Assembly (NCBI GenBank): GCA_027065555.1
Contig: JAMONS010000065.1
Location: 1 to 36,486 of the forward strand
DNA: 36,486 nucleotides
Direction: 5' to 3'
From: Hyphomicrobiales bacterium
Lineage (GTDB): Bacteria; Pseudomonadota; Alphaproteobacteria; Rhizobiales; Devosiaceae
The notes beneath the pieces are model-generated. The model saw only the letters and a program-made list of their open reading frames with translations, had not been told where the DNA came from and did no database searches. A program made the translations under genes and the position numbers. The stretch's first letter is position 1. Every line of letters begins with the position of its first letter. Shown in pieces: positions 1 through 6,589 of this stretch.

Positions 1-1031
1 TTCGTGATGGAAATATGCGCAAGATTAGTGCGCGTGCAACATTTTTTCAACCAGCTTACACAAATTCAGAAACACAAATTAGCACGAATTTTAGCGCCAT
101 TCCTATTGTTGGTGAGCCTTTAGTTATTGCTGCTCATTTGCCGCCAAAATCAAGTGAAAACTCTATTTCAAGATTGCTGTTTGGTGCATTGAGCGATCCT
201 TGGACGGGCGATATTATTATTAAGGAGCAAGATACAGATATTGAGTTAGCGAGGCTTATTAATTCTGCAACTATTGGCGTGGTTAGTGAAACAATTAGCT
301 CCAATTCTTCTTCTCTTTGGGATAATGTTACTAGCTTAAAAATCGAGCTTTATTCGGGTCATTTATCTAGTGCATCTGAAATTAGCGTGATGGCGAATAA
401 TAATCGCCTAGCTATTGAGCGTGATGATGGCACGTGGGAAATAATTGGCTTTGTTGAGGCGGAGCTTGTTTCTAGTAACAATTATAGGCTGACGAAATTA
501 CTTAGAGGGCTTGGTGGTACTGATAGTTCAAGCAGCTCAATTTCTGCTGGTAATCAGATTATTTTACTAGATCAAAATGTGTTATTCGTTGATGTAACTC
601 CAGATATGCTTGGCACAAATATTGTAGCCACCGCCTTTGCTGGCGCAAATGATGCGCAAGGGGTTGAGCTGAATATTGATGTAAATCTTGATCCAGCAAA
701 GCCGCTTAATCCTGTGCACTTGAGCGCCAAAAGAGATACTCAAAATGATGATGTAAATATTTCTTGGGTGCGGCGCACTCGCCTCAATGGTGATAGCTGG
801 GCACTTAGTGAAGTGCCGCTTGAGCTTGTGCCAGAAAATTATCAGATTGATATTTATGATGGAGCTAATATTGTTCGCTCGTTTGAGAGTACGATGAGCT
901 CTTTTATCTATTCGTCAGCAAATCAAATAACAGATTTTGGCTTGCTACCAAATAGTTTTAATTTCGAGGTGGCGCAAATTAGCGCAACGCTTGGCGTTGG
1001 TCATTTTGCTGACAGTTTTTTTTCCTCATAA
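1..1031 (+). CDS. GTA gp15-like host-specificity / tail-tip protein, C-terminal part (5' end outside window)
   Basis: This is the C-terminal end of a large tail-tip protein of the gene transfer agent gp15 (RcGTA rcc01698) type, which in the particle sits at the tail tip and contacts the host surface. The frame is open back to base 3, upstream of the first ATG at 15, so the gene starts outside the window. Family hallmarks visible are LLRGLGGTD (about residues 164-172 from that ATG), the WVRRTRLNGDSW segment (about 251-262) followed by EVPLE, and the terminal VAQISATLGVG. About 338 residues are present; full-length relatives exceed 1000. It ends at a TAA inside a 25-bp tandem repeat and is followed at once by an endolysin gene, as expected at the 3' end of a GTA or prophage tail operon. 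A related siphophage tail protein cannot be excluded. Confidence 0.8.
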   Translation, partial: RDGNMRKISARATFFQPAYTNSETQISTNFSAIPIVGEPLVIAAHLPPKSSENSISRLLFGALSDPWTGDIIIKEQDTDIELARLINSATIGVVSETISSNSSSLWDNVTSLKIELYSGHLSSASEISVMANNNRLAIERDDGTWEIIGFVEAELVSSNNYRLTKLLRGLGGTDSSSSSISAGNQIILLDQNVLFVDVTPDMLGTNIVATAFAGANDAQGVELNIDVNLDPAKPLNPVHLSAKRDTQNDDVNISWVRRTRLNGDSWALSEVPLELVPENYQIDIYDGANIVRSFESTMSSFIYSSANQITDFGLLPNSFNFEVAQISATLGVGHFADSFFSS

Positions 1032-1084
1032 AGGGCTGATGGCTCTCTCCTAATAAAGGGCTGATGGCTCTCTCCTCATAAAGG
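1028..1084 (+). repeat. 25-bp tandem duplication at a stop/RBS junction
   Basis: Two identical copies of a 25-base unit lie at 1028-1052 and 1053-1077. A third partial copy (ataaagg) begins at 1078, exactly in register. The first copy contains the TAA stop of the tail protein (1029-1031). The partial third copy supplies the AAAGGA ribosome-binding sequence of the endolysin at 1096. The duplication therefore lengthens the spacer between the two genes without disturbing either reading frame. Confidence 0.9.
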
Positions 1085-1095
1085 ATTTCATAAAA

Positions 1096-1875
1096 ATGGT
1101 TGCTAAAAATTTTAATTTCGCTGTAGCGGAAATCTTTAAGCATGAGGGTGGTTATGTGGATCATAAAAACGATCCGGGTGGTGCTACGAATATGGGAATT
1201 ACAAGGCGCACTTTGGCGAGCTGGCGAGGGGCAAAGCCCTATTGGAAACTGCCTAAGAGTGAGGTGAAAAACCTCAAAAAAAGTGAAGCGAAAAGAATTT
1301 ATAAGGCACAATATTGGGATCGTGTAAATGGCAATAAATTACCCTCAGGGCTTGATTTAGCCCTGTTTGATTTTGCAGTGAATAGTGGGAGCTTTAGAGC
1401 AGTTAAAATGTTGCAGAGGCAAGTTAAGGTGCGCCAAGACGGTATTGTTGGCGTAATAACTTTGGCGGCAATCAATAGGCAAATTGCTTTGATTGGGGCA
1501 AGAAAAATCATTCAAAATCTTTGTAGAGCAAGATTGGGGTTTTTGCGGCGGTTGAAAATATTTTCAACCTTTGGGCGTGGCTGGAAACGACGTGTGGTTT
1601 CAGTTGAACATGCTTCGCTCAAATTGGCTCAAAACTCGCCGCAATTTTTACCAAATTCAAATTATAAACCAACAAAAAGGAAAACTATCATGAATATGTT
1701 AAACGGCTATAAGACTTATATTATGGGTGCCTTGATGCTACTGGCGGCTTTTGGGCAGATGGCTGGGGTCGATTTACCCGGTTTTGACGGGCAATCGGCA
1801 ACCGAGCTGATGCTACAGGCGTTCGCTTTTATCTTTTTGCGTAAGGGTATTAAGAGTGGGCTTGGTGGAGTTTAG
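1096..1875 (+). CDS. GH108-type endolysin (N-acetylmuramidase) with C-terminal holin-like segment
   Basis: This is a peptidoglycan-cleaving phage or GTA lysis enzyme. The N-terminal domain carries EGGYVDHKNDPGGATNMGIT (about residues 17-36), the signature of GH108 muramidases; the Glu of EGGY is the expected catalytic acid. A peptidoglycan-binding-3 type region follows (about 90-180, including AVNSG and a VRQDGIVG segment). The last 61 residues (199-259) are a different module: a hydrophobic membrane segment, a Gly/Asp-rich turn and a second hydrophobic stretch ending FLRKGI, as in small holins that usually follow such lysozymes as separate genes. Here no stop codon separates the modules. The start at 1096 has AAAGGA upstream. 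An internal start could release the holin part alone (see 1690-1875). Enzyme call is firm; the holin call is by resemblance. Confidence 0.82.
   Translation: MVAKNFNFAVAEIFKHEGGYVDHKNDPGGATNMGITRRTLASWRGAKPYWKLPKSEVKNLKKSEAKRIYKAQYWDRVNGNKLPSGLDLALFDFAVNSGSFRAVKMLQRQVKVRQDGIVGVITLAAINRQIALIGARKIIQNLCRARLGFLRRLKIFSTFGRGWKRRVVSVEHASLKLAQNSPQFLPNSNYKPTKRKTIMNMLNGYKTYIMGALMLLAAFGQMAGVDLPGFDGQSATELMLQAFAFIFLRKGIKSGLGGV
1690..1875 (+). CDS. possible internal in-frame start giving a 61-residue holin-like protein
   Basis: Inside the endolysin frame, ATG at 1690 (codon 199) is preceded by AAAGGA at 1676-1681 with 8-base spacing, a better ribosome site than that of many genes in this window. Translation from there gives a short protein with the hydrophobic segment YIMGALMLLAAFGQMAG and a basic tail, the size and layout of a holin. 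I infer either a nested gene or a former separate gene whose upstream stop was lost. The sequence alone does not show which products are made. Confidence 0.45.
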   Translation: MNMLNGYKTYIMGALMLLAAFGQMAGVDLPGFDGQSATELMLQAFAFIFLRKGIKSGLGGV

Positions 1876-1898
1876 AATTTGAAAAGTTTGAACCCTAT

Positions 1899-1919
1899 TG
1901 CAAAAAGTTTACTTTTGCA
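1899..1919 (+). terminator. weak hairpin after the endolysin
   Basis: TGCAAAA (1899-1905) and TTTTGCA (1913-1919) form a 7-bp stem with a 7-base loop, 24 bases after the endolysin stop. No clear T-run follows, so termination is only possible, not evident. Confidence 0.3.
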
Positions 1920-1988
1920 TCATATAGTGAATATTATATTGTTTTAGCAAAATGCTATTTTTCTAATTTTGGGGCGAAAGGAATGAAT

Positions 1989-2156
1989 ATGAAAAGACAT
2001 GTTTTCACTGTTAAAGCTCTTTGGGATGAAGAAGCTAAAGTGTTTTATTCAAAGAGTGATATTGATGGATTGCATATTGAAGCAAAGACTTTTGAAGAAT
2101 TTGAGAAAATATTGATGGAGCTTGAGCCTGATTTGATCATGGCCAATCATGTATAA
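1989..2156 (+). CDS. small DUF1902-like protein (55 aa)
   Basis: A 55-codon ORF runs to TAA at 2154-2156. The product begins MKRHVFTVKALWDEEAKVF and continues with SDIDGLHIEAKTFEEFEK, which fits the compact beta-beta-alpha layout of DUF1902 proteins: short HicB-antitoxin-like proteins of unproven function. Start choice: an ATG at 1983 abuts the AAGGA sequence, whereas ATG at 1989 lies 6 bases after it, so 1989 is preferred. No HicA-type toxin partner is seen next to it. It lies alone between the lysis gene and the 2248 cassette. Family assignment is from memory of the pattern. Confidence 0.6.
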   Translation: MKRHVFTVKALWDEEAKVFYSKSDIDGLHIEAKTFEEFEKILMELEPDLIMANHV

Positions 2157-2247
2157 ATGCGTATAATATCAAGCCTAGTAGCTGATTAGATACGAGTTTA
2201 CTATTTTATACTAGTCTGTTAACAAACTAAAAAATAGGTGTTGAGAT

Positions 2248-2619
2248 ATGACAGATGGGATGTGGTCTACTAAAGAAAAGGAAGCCTCAGAAAATGAAGT
2301 TGCTATAGACTATATAAAAGGGTCTGATTTTCGACTGTCTTGGATCGATGGAGCACTGGGTAGTATTACGCCTTCAAATAAAGTGCAAATGACATTATAT
2401 GCCGAACGACCAGCTATTCCGCAGAGACAAGTTTTTAAAATTGATAAAGATAGCTCTGAACTTGGTGTAGAAATTTTTGAGAAACGTATTTCACGAGAGT
2501 CAATTATTCGGGAGATGTCAGTGAACATTCTAATGACCGCTGAAACAGCAGAAAGTTTGGGGAAATTTCTTATAAAACTATCTAAAGATTTAGAATCAAA
2601 AGAAAATGAGGAGAGATAA
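2248..2619 (+). CDS. conserved hypothetical protein, first gene of a three-gene cassette
   Basis: A 123-residue soluble protein with no signal peptide or membrane segment. After a charged N-terminus it has IDYIKGSDFRLSWIDGALGS (about 20-39), then TLYAERPAIPQRQVFKID (about 49-66) and a C-terminal helical part ETAESLGKFLIKLSKDLE. I recognise this as a widespread unnamed bacterial family with the core IDYxxxxxFR...DGxxGxxTP and YxERPAIPQR, but I know no function for it. The stop is 2 bases before the next ATG, and its 3' end (GAGGAGA) supplies that gene's ribosome site, so the two are translationally linked. A cytoplasmic partner or immunity role is speculation. Confidence 0.6.
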   Translation: MTDGMWSTKEKEASENEVAIDYIKGSDFRLSWIDGALGSITPSNKVQMTLYAERPAIPQRQVFKIDKDSSELGVEIFEKRISRESIIREMSVNILMTAETAESLGKFLIKLSKDLESKENEER

Positions 2620-2621
2620 TC

Positions 2622-3023
2622 ATGAATGAAATGACTTTACCTTCAGTCGGATCCAAGAGTAGATATAATCCTAGAAGACAAACATATAATTCGAAGTCGA
2701 GTTCTGTATATAAACCAACTCGTTCTGGCTTTCTTCGTTCATTCTACGCTGTACTCCAGCGATGGCAAAGTGAAACGATGTTTACCTCTAGTCCAATTAA
2801 AAAAACCTCTCATCCAAGTTACCGAGCATTAGTTGATAATGCTCGGCTTGTTACGCCTCTAATAATTGAAGAACTCAGAAAAAATCCATCACCTTTGGTT
2901 TGGGTTTTAGAGGAAGCGTATAAAATTCATCCTTATTCAGATAGTGATATAGGTGATATAGAAGCAACATCCAAGGCATGGGTTATTTGGGCTGAGAACA
3001 ATGGACAAACTTTACAACCATAA
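2622..3023 (+). CDS. conserved hypothetical protein, second gene of the cassette
   Basis: A 133-residue soluble protein. The N-terminal 45 residues are Ser/Arg/Tyr-rich and probably disordered. The conserved part (about 46-130) reads LQRWQSETMFTSSPIKKTSH, then a helix with VTPLIIEELRKNPSPLVWVL, and ends in AWVIWAENNG. I recognise this as a small uncharacterised family commonly encoded next to the protein at 3001, which it overlaps by 23 bases. No catalytic motif is visible and I assign no function. The overlap and the 2-base gap upstream argue for co-translation of all three proteins in fixed proportions. Confidence 0.6.
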   Translation: MNEMTLPSVGSKSRYNPRRQTYNSKSSSVYKPTRSGFLRSFYAVLQRWQSETMFTSSPIKKTSHPSYRALVDNARLVTPLIIEELRKNPSPLVWVLEEAYKIHPYSDSDIGDIEATSKAWVIWAENNGQTLQP

Positions 3024-3429
3024 ATTTCCAAATCTTTGTAATGTAGCTGAAAAACAAACAAGTCCTGTTGATGGTCGTTATAATTGTATTGCTTGGGCAT
3101 TTAAAGATAATAGGCGCTGGTGGTGGCCTTGCAAGCATCCTCGAGTTTATTGGCCATTAGATTTTTCTAAGAAGACAGAAATGGAAGCATTTGAAGATTT
3201 GTTTGACCAAGATGGCTGGGAGCAAACAGAGAATTGTGTTTACGAAATTTCTTATGAAAAAGTAGCATTATATACTTTAAATAATGAACCTACTCATGCT
3301 GCTAGATTGTTAGAAAATGGAACTTGGACAAGTAAGCTTGGGCCAGGTATTGATTTAGGACATTCATTAGAATGTCTTAATGGTCCAGAGTATGGGTCAT
3401 TGTTTAAAGTTTACCGAAAGCCAGCTTAG
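3001..3429 (+). CDS. DUF7689-like protein, possible Cys-His (papain-like) hydrolase
   Basis: A 142-residue protein of a family I know as DUF7689. Conserved blocks are DGRYNCIAWAFKDNRRWWWP (24-43), then YEKVALY (85-91), EPTHAARLLENGTWTSKLG (96-114) and DLGH (118-121). A Cys at the start of a helix (C29), a His on a later strand (H99) and a following Asp (D118) is the order seen in papain/NlpC-P60-type hydrolases, so an amidase or peptidase activity is plausible; this is inference. There is no signal peptide. It overlaps the 2622 gene by 23 bases. The ribosome site before 3001 is weak, consistent with translational coupling. Confidence 0.65.
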   Translation: MDKLYNHKFPNLCNVAEKQTSPVDGRYNCIAWAFKDNRRWWWPCKHPRVYWPLDFSKKTEMEAFEDLFDQDGWEQTENCVYEISYEKVALYTLNNEPTHAARLLENGTWTSKLGPGIDLGHSLECLNGPEYGSLFKVYRKPA

Positions 3430-3463
3430 TTTTTAAAACTAACTATATAGTAATAATTATTCT

Positions 3464-3496
3464 TTCAGCGCTCATTCATTTTCAGTTCATAATCAT
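3464..3496 (+). promoter_or_regulatory. 11-bp phased TTCA direct repeats, candidate FeuP operator
   Basis: TTCAG/TTCAT occurs at 3464, 3475 and 3486, exactly 11 bases apart. A second TCA follows 7 or 8 bases into each unit. Tandem direct repeats with one-turn spacing are the usual binding pattern of OmpR/PhoB-class regulators. The site lies just upstream of the feu-type operon, whose second gene encodes such a regulator, so autoregulation is the simplest reading. Confidence 0.45.
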
Positions 3497-3501
3497 TCCC
3501 C

Positions 3502-3507
3502 TATAGT
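3502..3507 (+). promoter_or_regulatory. candidate -10 element giving a leaderless transcript
   Basis: TATAGT at 3502-3507 ends 6 bases before the ATG at 3514. A start site about 7 bases downstream would coincide with the A of the start codon. No ribosome-binding sequence precedes this ATG, which supports leaderless initiation. The -35 region would overlap the phased TTCA repeats. Confidence 0.4.
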
Positions 3508-3513
3508 GCCTTC

Positions 3514-3897
3514 ATGAAAAATTATCTTAAAATAGTGCTTAGTGCGCTGGTGGTATTTGTGGGTCTTGGTTTTGGGGGCGCTTATGCGCAGATATTTGGC
3601 GTCCAGACTAATTTTAATGCGCCAAAAAATAGTGCGCCAGCACTTATATTGTTGACGGAATTAATTGCTCAGCAAAATTGCCTTTCTGATCAGCAAATAC
3701 AACAAGCTGTGCAAAATAAGCAAATTCTTCCCCTTAATATTGTTCTTCGCAATGGTGGTGTTTCTAAAACCAGCAAGGTTTTGCCCCCTATTAGTGTTTG
3801 TGATGTAAATGGTGCGCTGTTTTATAGGTTCTCTATTCTTGATAAAAATGGTAATGCTACAAAATTGACCTTGCCTGCAACCGCTCCTCTCTCGTAG
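3514..3897 (+). CDS. secreted small protein in the feuN position
   Basis: A 127-residue exported protein with an N-terminal signal peptide (MKNYLKIVLSALVVFVGLGF, predicted cleavage after AYA near residue 25) and a mature part of about 100 residues. The mature part has two Cys (in NCL and SVCDV) that could form a periplasmic disulphide. It is the first gene of the feuP-feuQ operon. In Sinorhizobium meliloti the same position encodes FeuN, a small periplasmic negative modulator of FeuQ signalling. The sequence itself does not let me prove homology to FeuN, so the role is inferred from location, export and size class. Its transcript may be leaderless. Confidence 0.6.
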   Translation: MKNYLKIVLSALVVFVGLGFGGAYAQIFGVQTNFNAPKNSAPALILLTELIAQQNCLSDQQIQQAVQNKQILPLNIVLRNGGVSKTSKVLPPISVCDVNGALFYRFSILDKNGNATKLTLPATAPLS

Positions 3898-3922
3898 GGT
3901 TTAATTGATTGGAGGGTCTTTC

Positions 3923-4582
3923 ATGCGTGTTTTAATTGTTGAAGATGATAAGAACTTAAATAGGCAACTTAAAGATGCTTTGCTTGATGAAGGTTATGCG
4001 GTTGATGTTGCTTATGATGGTGAAGAGGGGCATTTTCTCGGTGAAACTGAGCCTTATGATGCGGTGATTTTGGATATTGGTCTGCCAATTATGGACGGGA
4101 TTAGCGTGCTTGAGGCTTGGCGGCGTGATGGGCATAAAATGCCTGTTCTATTGCTCACTGCTCGAGATCGTTGGAGCGATAAGGTGCAAGGCATTGATGC
4201 TGGTGCTGATGATTATGTTGCTAAACCCTTTCACATGGAAGAAATTTTGGCTCGCCTTCGTGCGTTGGTGCGCCGTGCCGCCGGTCATGCTTCAAATGAA
4301 ATAATAAATGGTTTAGTGCGCCTTGATGTTCGCTCAAGCAGGGTGAGCGTTGATGGTCGCTCGATAAAACTAACCTCACATGAATTTCGCCTGCTTTCTT
4401 ATCTTATGCACCATGTCGGCAAGGTAATTTCTCGCACCGAAATTATTGAGCACCTATATGATCAAGATTTTGATCGAGATAGCAACACCATAGAGGTTTT
4501 TGTTGGGCGTTTGCGCAAAAAACTCCCTAATAATTTTATTCAAACAGTACGTGGGCTTGGCTATCAGGTTGAAGAGGAATAG
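3923..4582 (+). CDS. feuP: OmpR/PhoP-family response regulator, FeuP-like
   Basis: A 219-residue two-component regulator. The receiver domain (1-115) has the acidic pair E7-D8-D9, phospho-acceptor D51 in VILDIGLP, T79 in LLTARD and K101 in VAKPF. The C-terminal winged helix (about 125-219) contains LTSHEFRLLSYLMHH and SNTIEVFVGRLRKKL. The receiver sequence, with DGEEGHFLGETEPYDAV, matches rhizobial FeuP closely; FeuP in rhizobia acts with FeuQ and is linked to cyclic glucan export and osmoadaptation. An upstream in-frame ATG at 3905 would add six residues, but GGAGGG at 3911-3916 correctly spaces the ATG at 3923. It is followed 5 bases later by the kinase gene. Confidence 0.85.
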   Translation: MRVLIVEDDKNLNRQLKDALLDEGYAVDVAYDGEEGHFLGETEPYDAVILDIGLPIMDGISVLEAWRRDGHKMPVLLLTARDRWSDKVQGIDAGADDYVAKPFHMEEILARLRALVRRAAGHASNEIINGLVRLDVRSSRVSVDGRSIKLTSHEFRLLSYLMHHVGKVISRTEIIEHLYDQDFDRDSNTIEVFVGRLRKKLPNNFIQTVRGLGYQVEEE

Positions 4583-4587
4583 TCCTG

Positions 4588-5937
4588 ATGCAAAAAGGCT
4601 CAATAGCCCTAAAACTATTTGGCTTTTCGCTCGCTTGGCTAATCATTGCACTTGCCTTCACCGCCATTTTACTTTCCAACCTATACTCCCGATCATTAGA
4701 TAATTCACTTAGTGAAAACCTTGAATTTCATCTTGAAACTTTAGTTGGAGCTTCGCTAAGTTTAGAAAATGACAGGCTCTCTTCTAACGCAATTTCAGAC
4801 CCTCGTTTTTCTCGTCCTGCCTCAGGTTTTTATTGGCAGGTGCGTGATAAAAACAATGAAATAATAAATTTCTCCCCCTCCCTAGTTGGCTCAGTTCTGC
4901 CGATAATCTCCATTCCCTTTGATAATAATAATCGGCGCTCGGTTAAAAAACTAGATGCTTTTGGCACTAATATTCGTATGGTTGAACGCTCGATTTCTTT
5001 GGACAACTCTAAGCTAACAATTATTGTTACAGGCAATCTTGATGAGATTTTCACTCAAGTTAACAGGTTTCGCTCACAAACATTAATTGTGCTTGGGGCA
5101 GTGGGTATTATGTTGGCGATTATGAGTGCGATTGTGGCTCGTTTTGCCCTCAAGCCTATTGAGAGGATTAGCAAAGCGATAGAAGCAATTAGAGAGGGTG
5201 AATTGAGCCGGATTGAGGGCGAGTATCCTAAAGAAATTGCTCCCCTTGCTGATGAAGTAAATGAATTATTGCGCTCCAACGAGCAAATTGTAACAAGAGC
5301 AAAAAATCAGGTTGGCAACCTTGCACATGGCTTAAAAACCCCGCTTGCGGTGTTGCGAAATGAAGCCAATTTGAGCAAAACAAACTTAGCTAAAATTGTT
5401 AAAGATGAGGGCGATAAAATGACAAATATTGTCAGCTCTTACCTTGATAGGGCGCAACTAAGCGCTCGCAGCGCCATTATTGGTAAAAAAACTAACGCCA
5501 GTAAAACTCTTGAACGTTTAATAAGAGTAATGGCTAAATTACACCCAAATTGTGATCTTGAATTTATTAAGCCAGATAGTGGAGATATTTTCTTTCGAGG
5601 TGAAGAAAGCGATCTTGAGGAAATGGTTGGTAATCTAGTTGATAATGGCTGCAAGTGGGCTAAATCCAACATAAAAATTACCCTTTCACAAGGACAGAAT
5701 AAAGACAGGCTAAGAATAATTGTTGAAGATGATGGAGGTGGGCTAACTCAAAGGCAAATGCAATTAGTTTTGCGTCGTGGAGTGCGACTTGATGAAAAAG
5801 CTGTTGGCAGCGGACTTGGTCTTGATATTGTTAAAGAATTAGTTGATATTTACGGTGGAACATTAAACCTTGAACAATCGGTTTTGGGCGGGGTAATGGT
5901 TAAGTTGGATTTACCTGCAATAAAGAAGCGCATATAG
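4588..5937 (+). CDS. feuQ: sensor histidine kinase, FeuQ/PhoQ-like
   Basis: A 449-residue inner-membrane kinase partnered with the regulator upstream. It has a first membrane segment (about 13-33), a periplasmic sensor domain of about 130 residues (34-163), a second membrane segment (164-187) and a HAMP-like linker. The phospho-acceptor is H247 in NLAHGLKTPL. The ATPase domain shows the N box NLVDNG, DDGGG and the GSGLGL loop. The H-box AHGLKTPL is typical of the PhoQ/FeuQ group. The secreted protein at 3514 may act on its periplasmic domain. Unlike in several rhizobia, ccmI does not follow directly. Confidence 0.83.
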   Translation: MQKGSIALKLFGFSLAWLIIALAFTAILLSNLYSRSLDNSLSENLEFHLETLVGASLSLENDRLSSNAISDPRFSRPASGFYWQVRDKNNEIINFSPSLVGSVLPIISIPFDNNNRRSVKKLDAFGTNIRMVERSISLDNSKLTIIVTGNLDEIFTQVNRFRSQTLIVLGAVGIMLAIMSAIVARFALKPIERISKAIEAIREGELSRIEGEYPKEIAPLADEVNELLRSNEQIVTRAKNQVGNLAHGLKTPLAVLRNEANLSKTNLAKIVKDEGDKMTNIVSSYLDRAQLSARSAIIGKKTNASKTLERLIRVMAKLHPNCDLEFIKPDSGDIFFRGEESDLEEMVGNLVDNGCKWAKSNIKITLSQGQNKDRLRIIVEDDGGGLTQRQMQLVLRRGVRLDEKAVGSGLGLDIVKELVDIYGGTLNLEQSVLGGVMVKLDLPAIKKRI

Positions 5938-6037
5938 GTTGTATAAAGCGATCCTAGCATTGTGACCCTAGTTTAGCCGTAATCTGTTTGCATTCATTTT
6001 TTATAGGTCTATGAATTGAGAAACAAAGGTAACAATA

Positions 6038-6487
6038 ATGAATAAAAAACAATTAGCTTTTATCACTATTATTGTTTTTTCTTTGGGCGCTTGCACTAGA
6101 TTAGGTGTTAATAATTCTAGCACTAATCAAAATACTAATATTGCAGGAAATTTGTCAGGGCAGGTAGCCTCAATATCAGCTGCGATTGGTGCAAGTGATA
6201 TAGGTGATTTTATTGATGCGCAGGCTGCCGTTAAGCTCACTAATAAAGAGAGATCAGAGGCAGCTAGCGCACAATTTTATGCCTTGCAATTTGGCCGTGT
6301 TGGTGCACCACGTGTTTGGCAAGGTGATAGCGGTGCGAGCGGGCGTGTTTCAGTTGGCCCTTATGTTAGGGTAAATTCACTTGATTGCCGCCAATTTACG
6401 CATGTCGTAACAATAAAAGAACTATCTTATGAAAAACAAGGAACTGCATGTCGTGAAGTAGATGGCAGTTGGGATATAGTAGTTTAA
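6038..6487 (+). CDS. outer-membrane lipoprotein, rickettsial 17-kDa-like surface antigen family
   Basis: A 149-residue lipoprotein precursor. The signal peptide ends in the lipobox LGAC, with lipidated Cys19. The mature protein starts with a Ser/Asn-rich spacer. The C-terminal half carries WQGDSGASGRVSVGPYVRVN, then LDCRQFTHVV, GTACREVDGSWDIV: the pattern of RT0821/Lpp0805 and 17-kDa surface antigen relatives, including two conserved Cys (LDCR and TACRE). Such proteins sit in the outer membrane; a role in envelope integrity is the usual assumption, but no activity is known to me. AAAGG precedes the ATG. It appears to be a single-gene unit between feuQ and the 6590 gene. Confidence 0.75.
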   Translation: MNKKQLAFITIIVFSLGACTRLGVNNSSTNQNTNIAGNLSGQVASISAAIGASDIGDFIDAQAAVKLTNKERSEAASAQFYALQFGRVGAPRVWQGDSGASGRVSVGPYVRVNSLDCRQFTHVVTIKELSYEKQGTACREVDGSWDIVV

Positions 6488-6536
6488 TAAATAATAGTTT
6501 TTTAAAAAATATCAGTTCTTTGTTTACATTCTGCGA

Positions 6537-6565
6537 TTAGAATTAAGAAAATTTGATTCTATAAT
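6537..6565 (+). promoter_or_regulatory. candidate promoter for the 6590 gene
   Basis: A perfect TATAAT is present at 6560-6565, with a poor TTAGAA at 6537-6542 (17-base spacing). The ATG at 6590 lies 24 bases downstream of the -10 element. The -10 match is strong; the -35 match is weak. Confidence 0.35.
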
Positions 6566-6589
6566 AAAATGCTAGCGGAATAAATCTAC

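Noticed and set aside
979-1311. 110-codon ORF on the minus strand over the tail/endolysin junction
   Set aside because: It runs antisense to two well-supported genes, crosses the tandem repeat and shows no family-like sequence.
3426-3442. AT-only palindrome at the stop of the DUF7689-like gene as a terminator
   Set aside because: The 8-bp arms are nearly all A/T with a one-base centre, so a stable RNA hairpin is unlikely.
3905-3922. Six-codon extension of feuP (start at 3905)
   Set aside because: The GGAGGG ribosome site lies inside it and serves the ATG at 3923, where family proteins begin.
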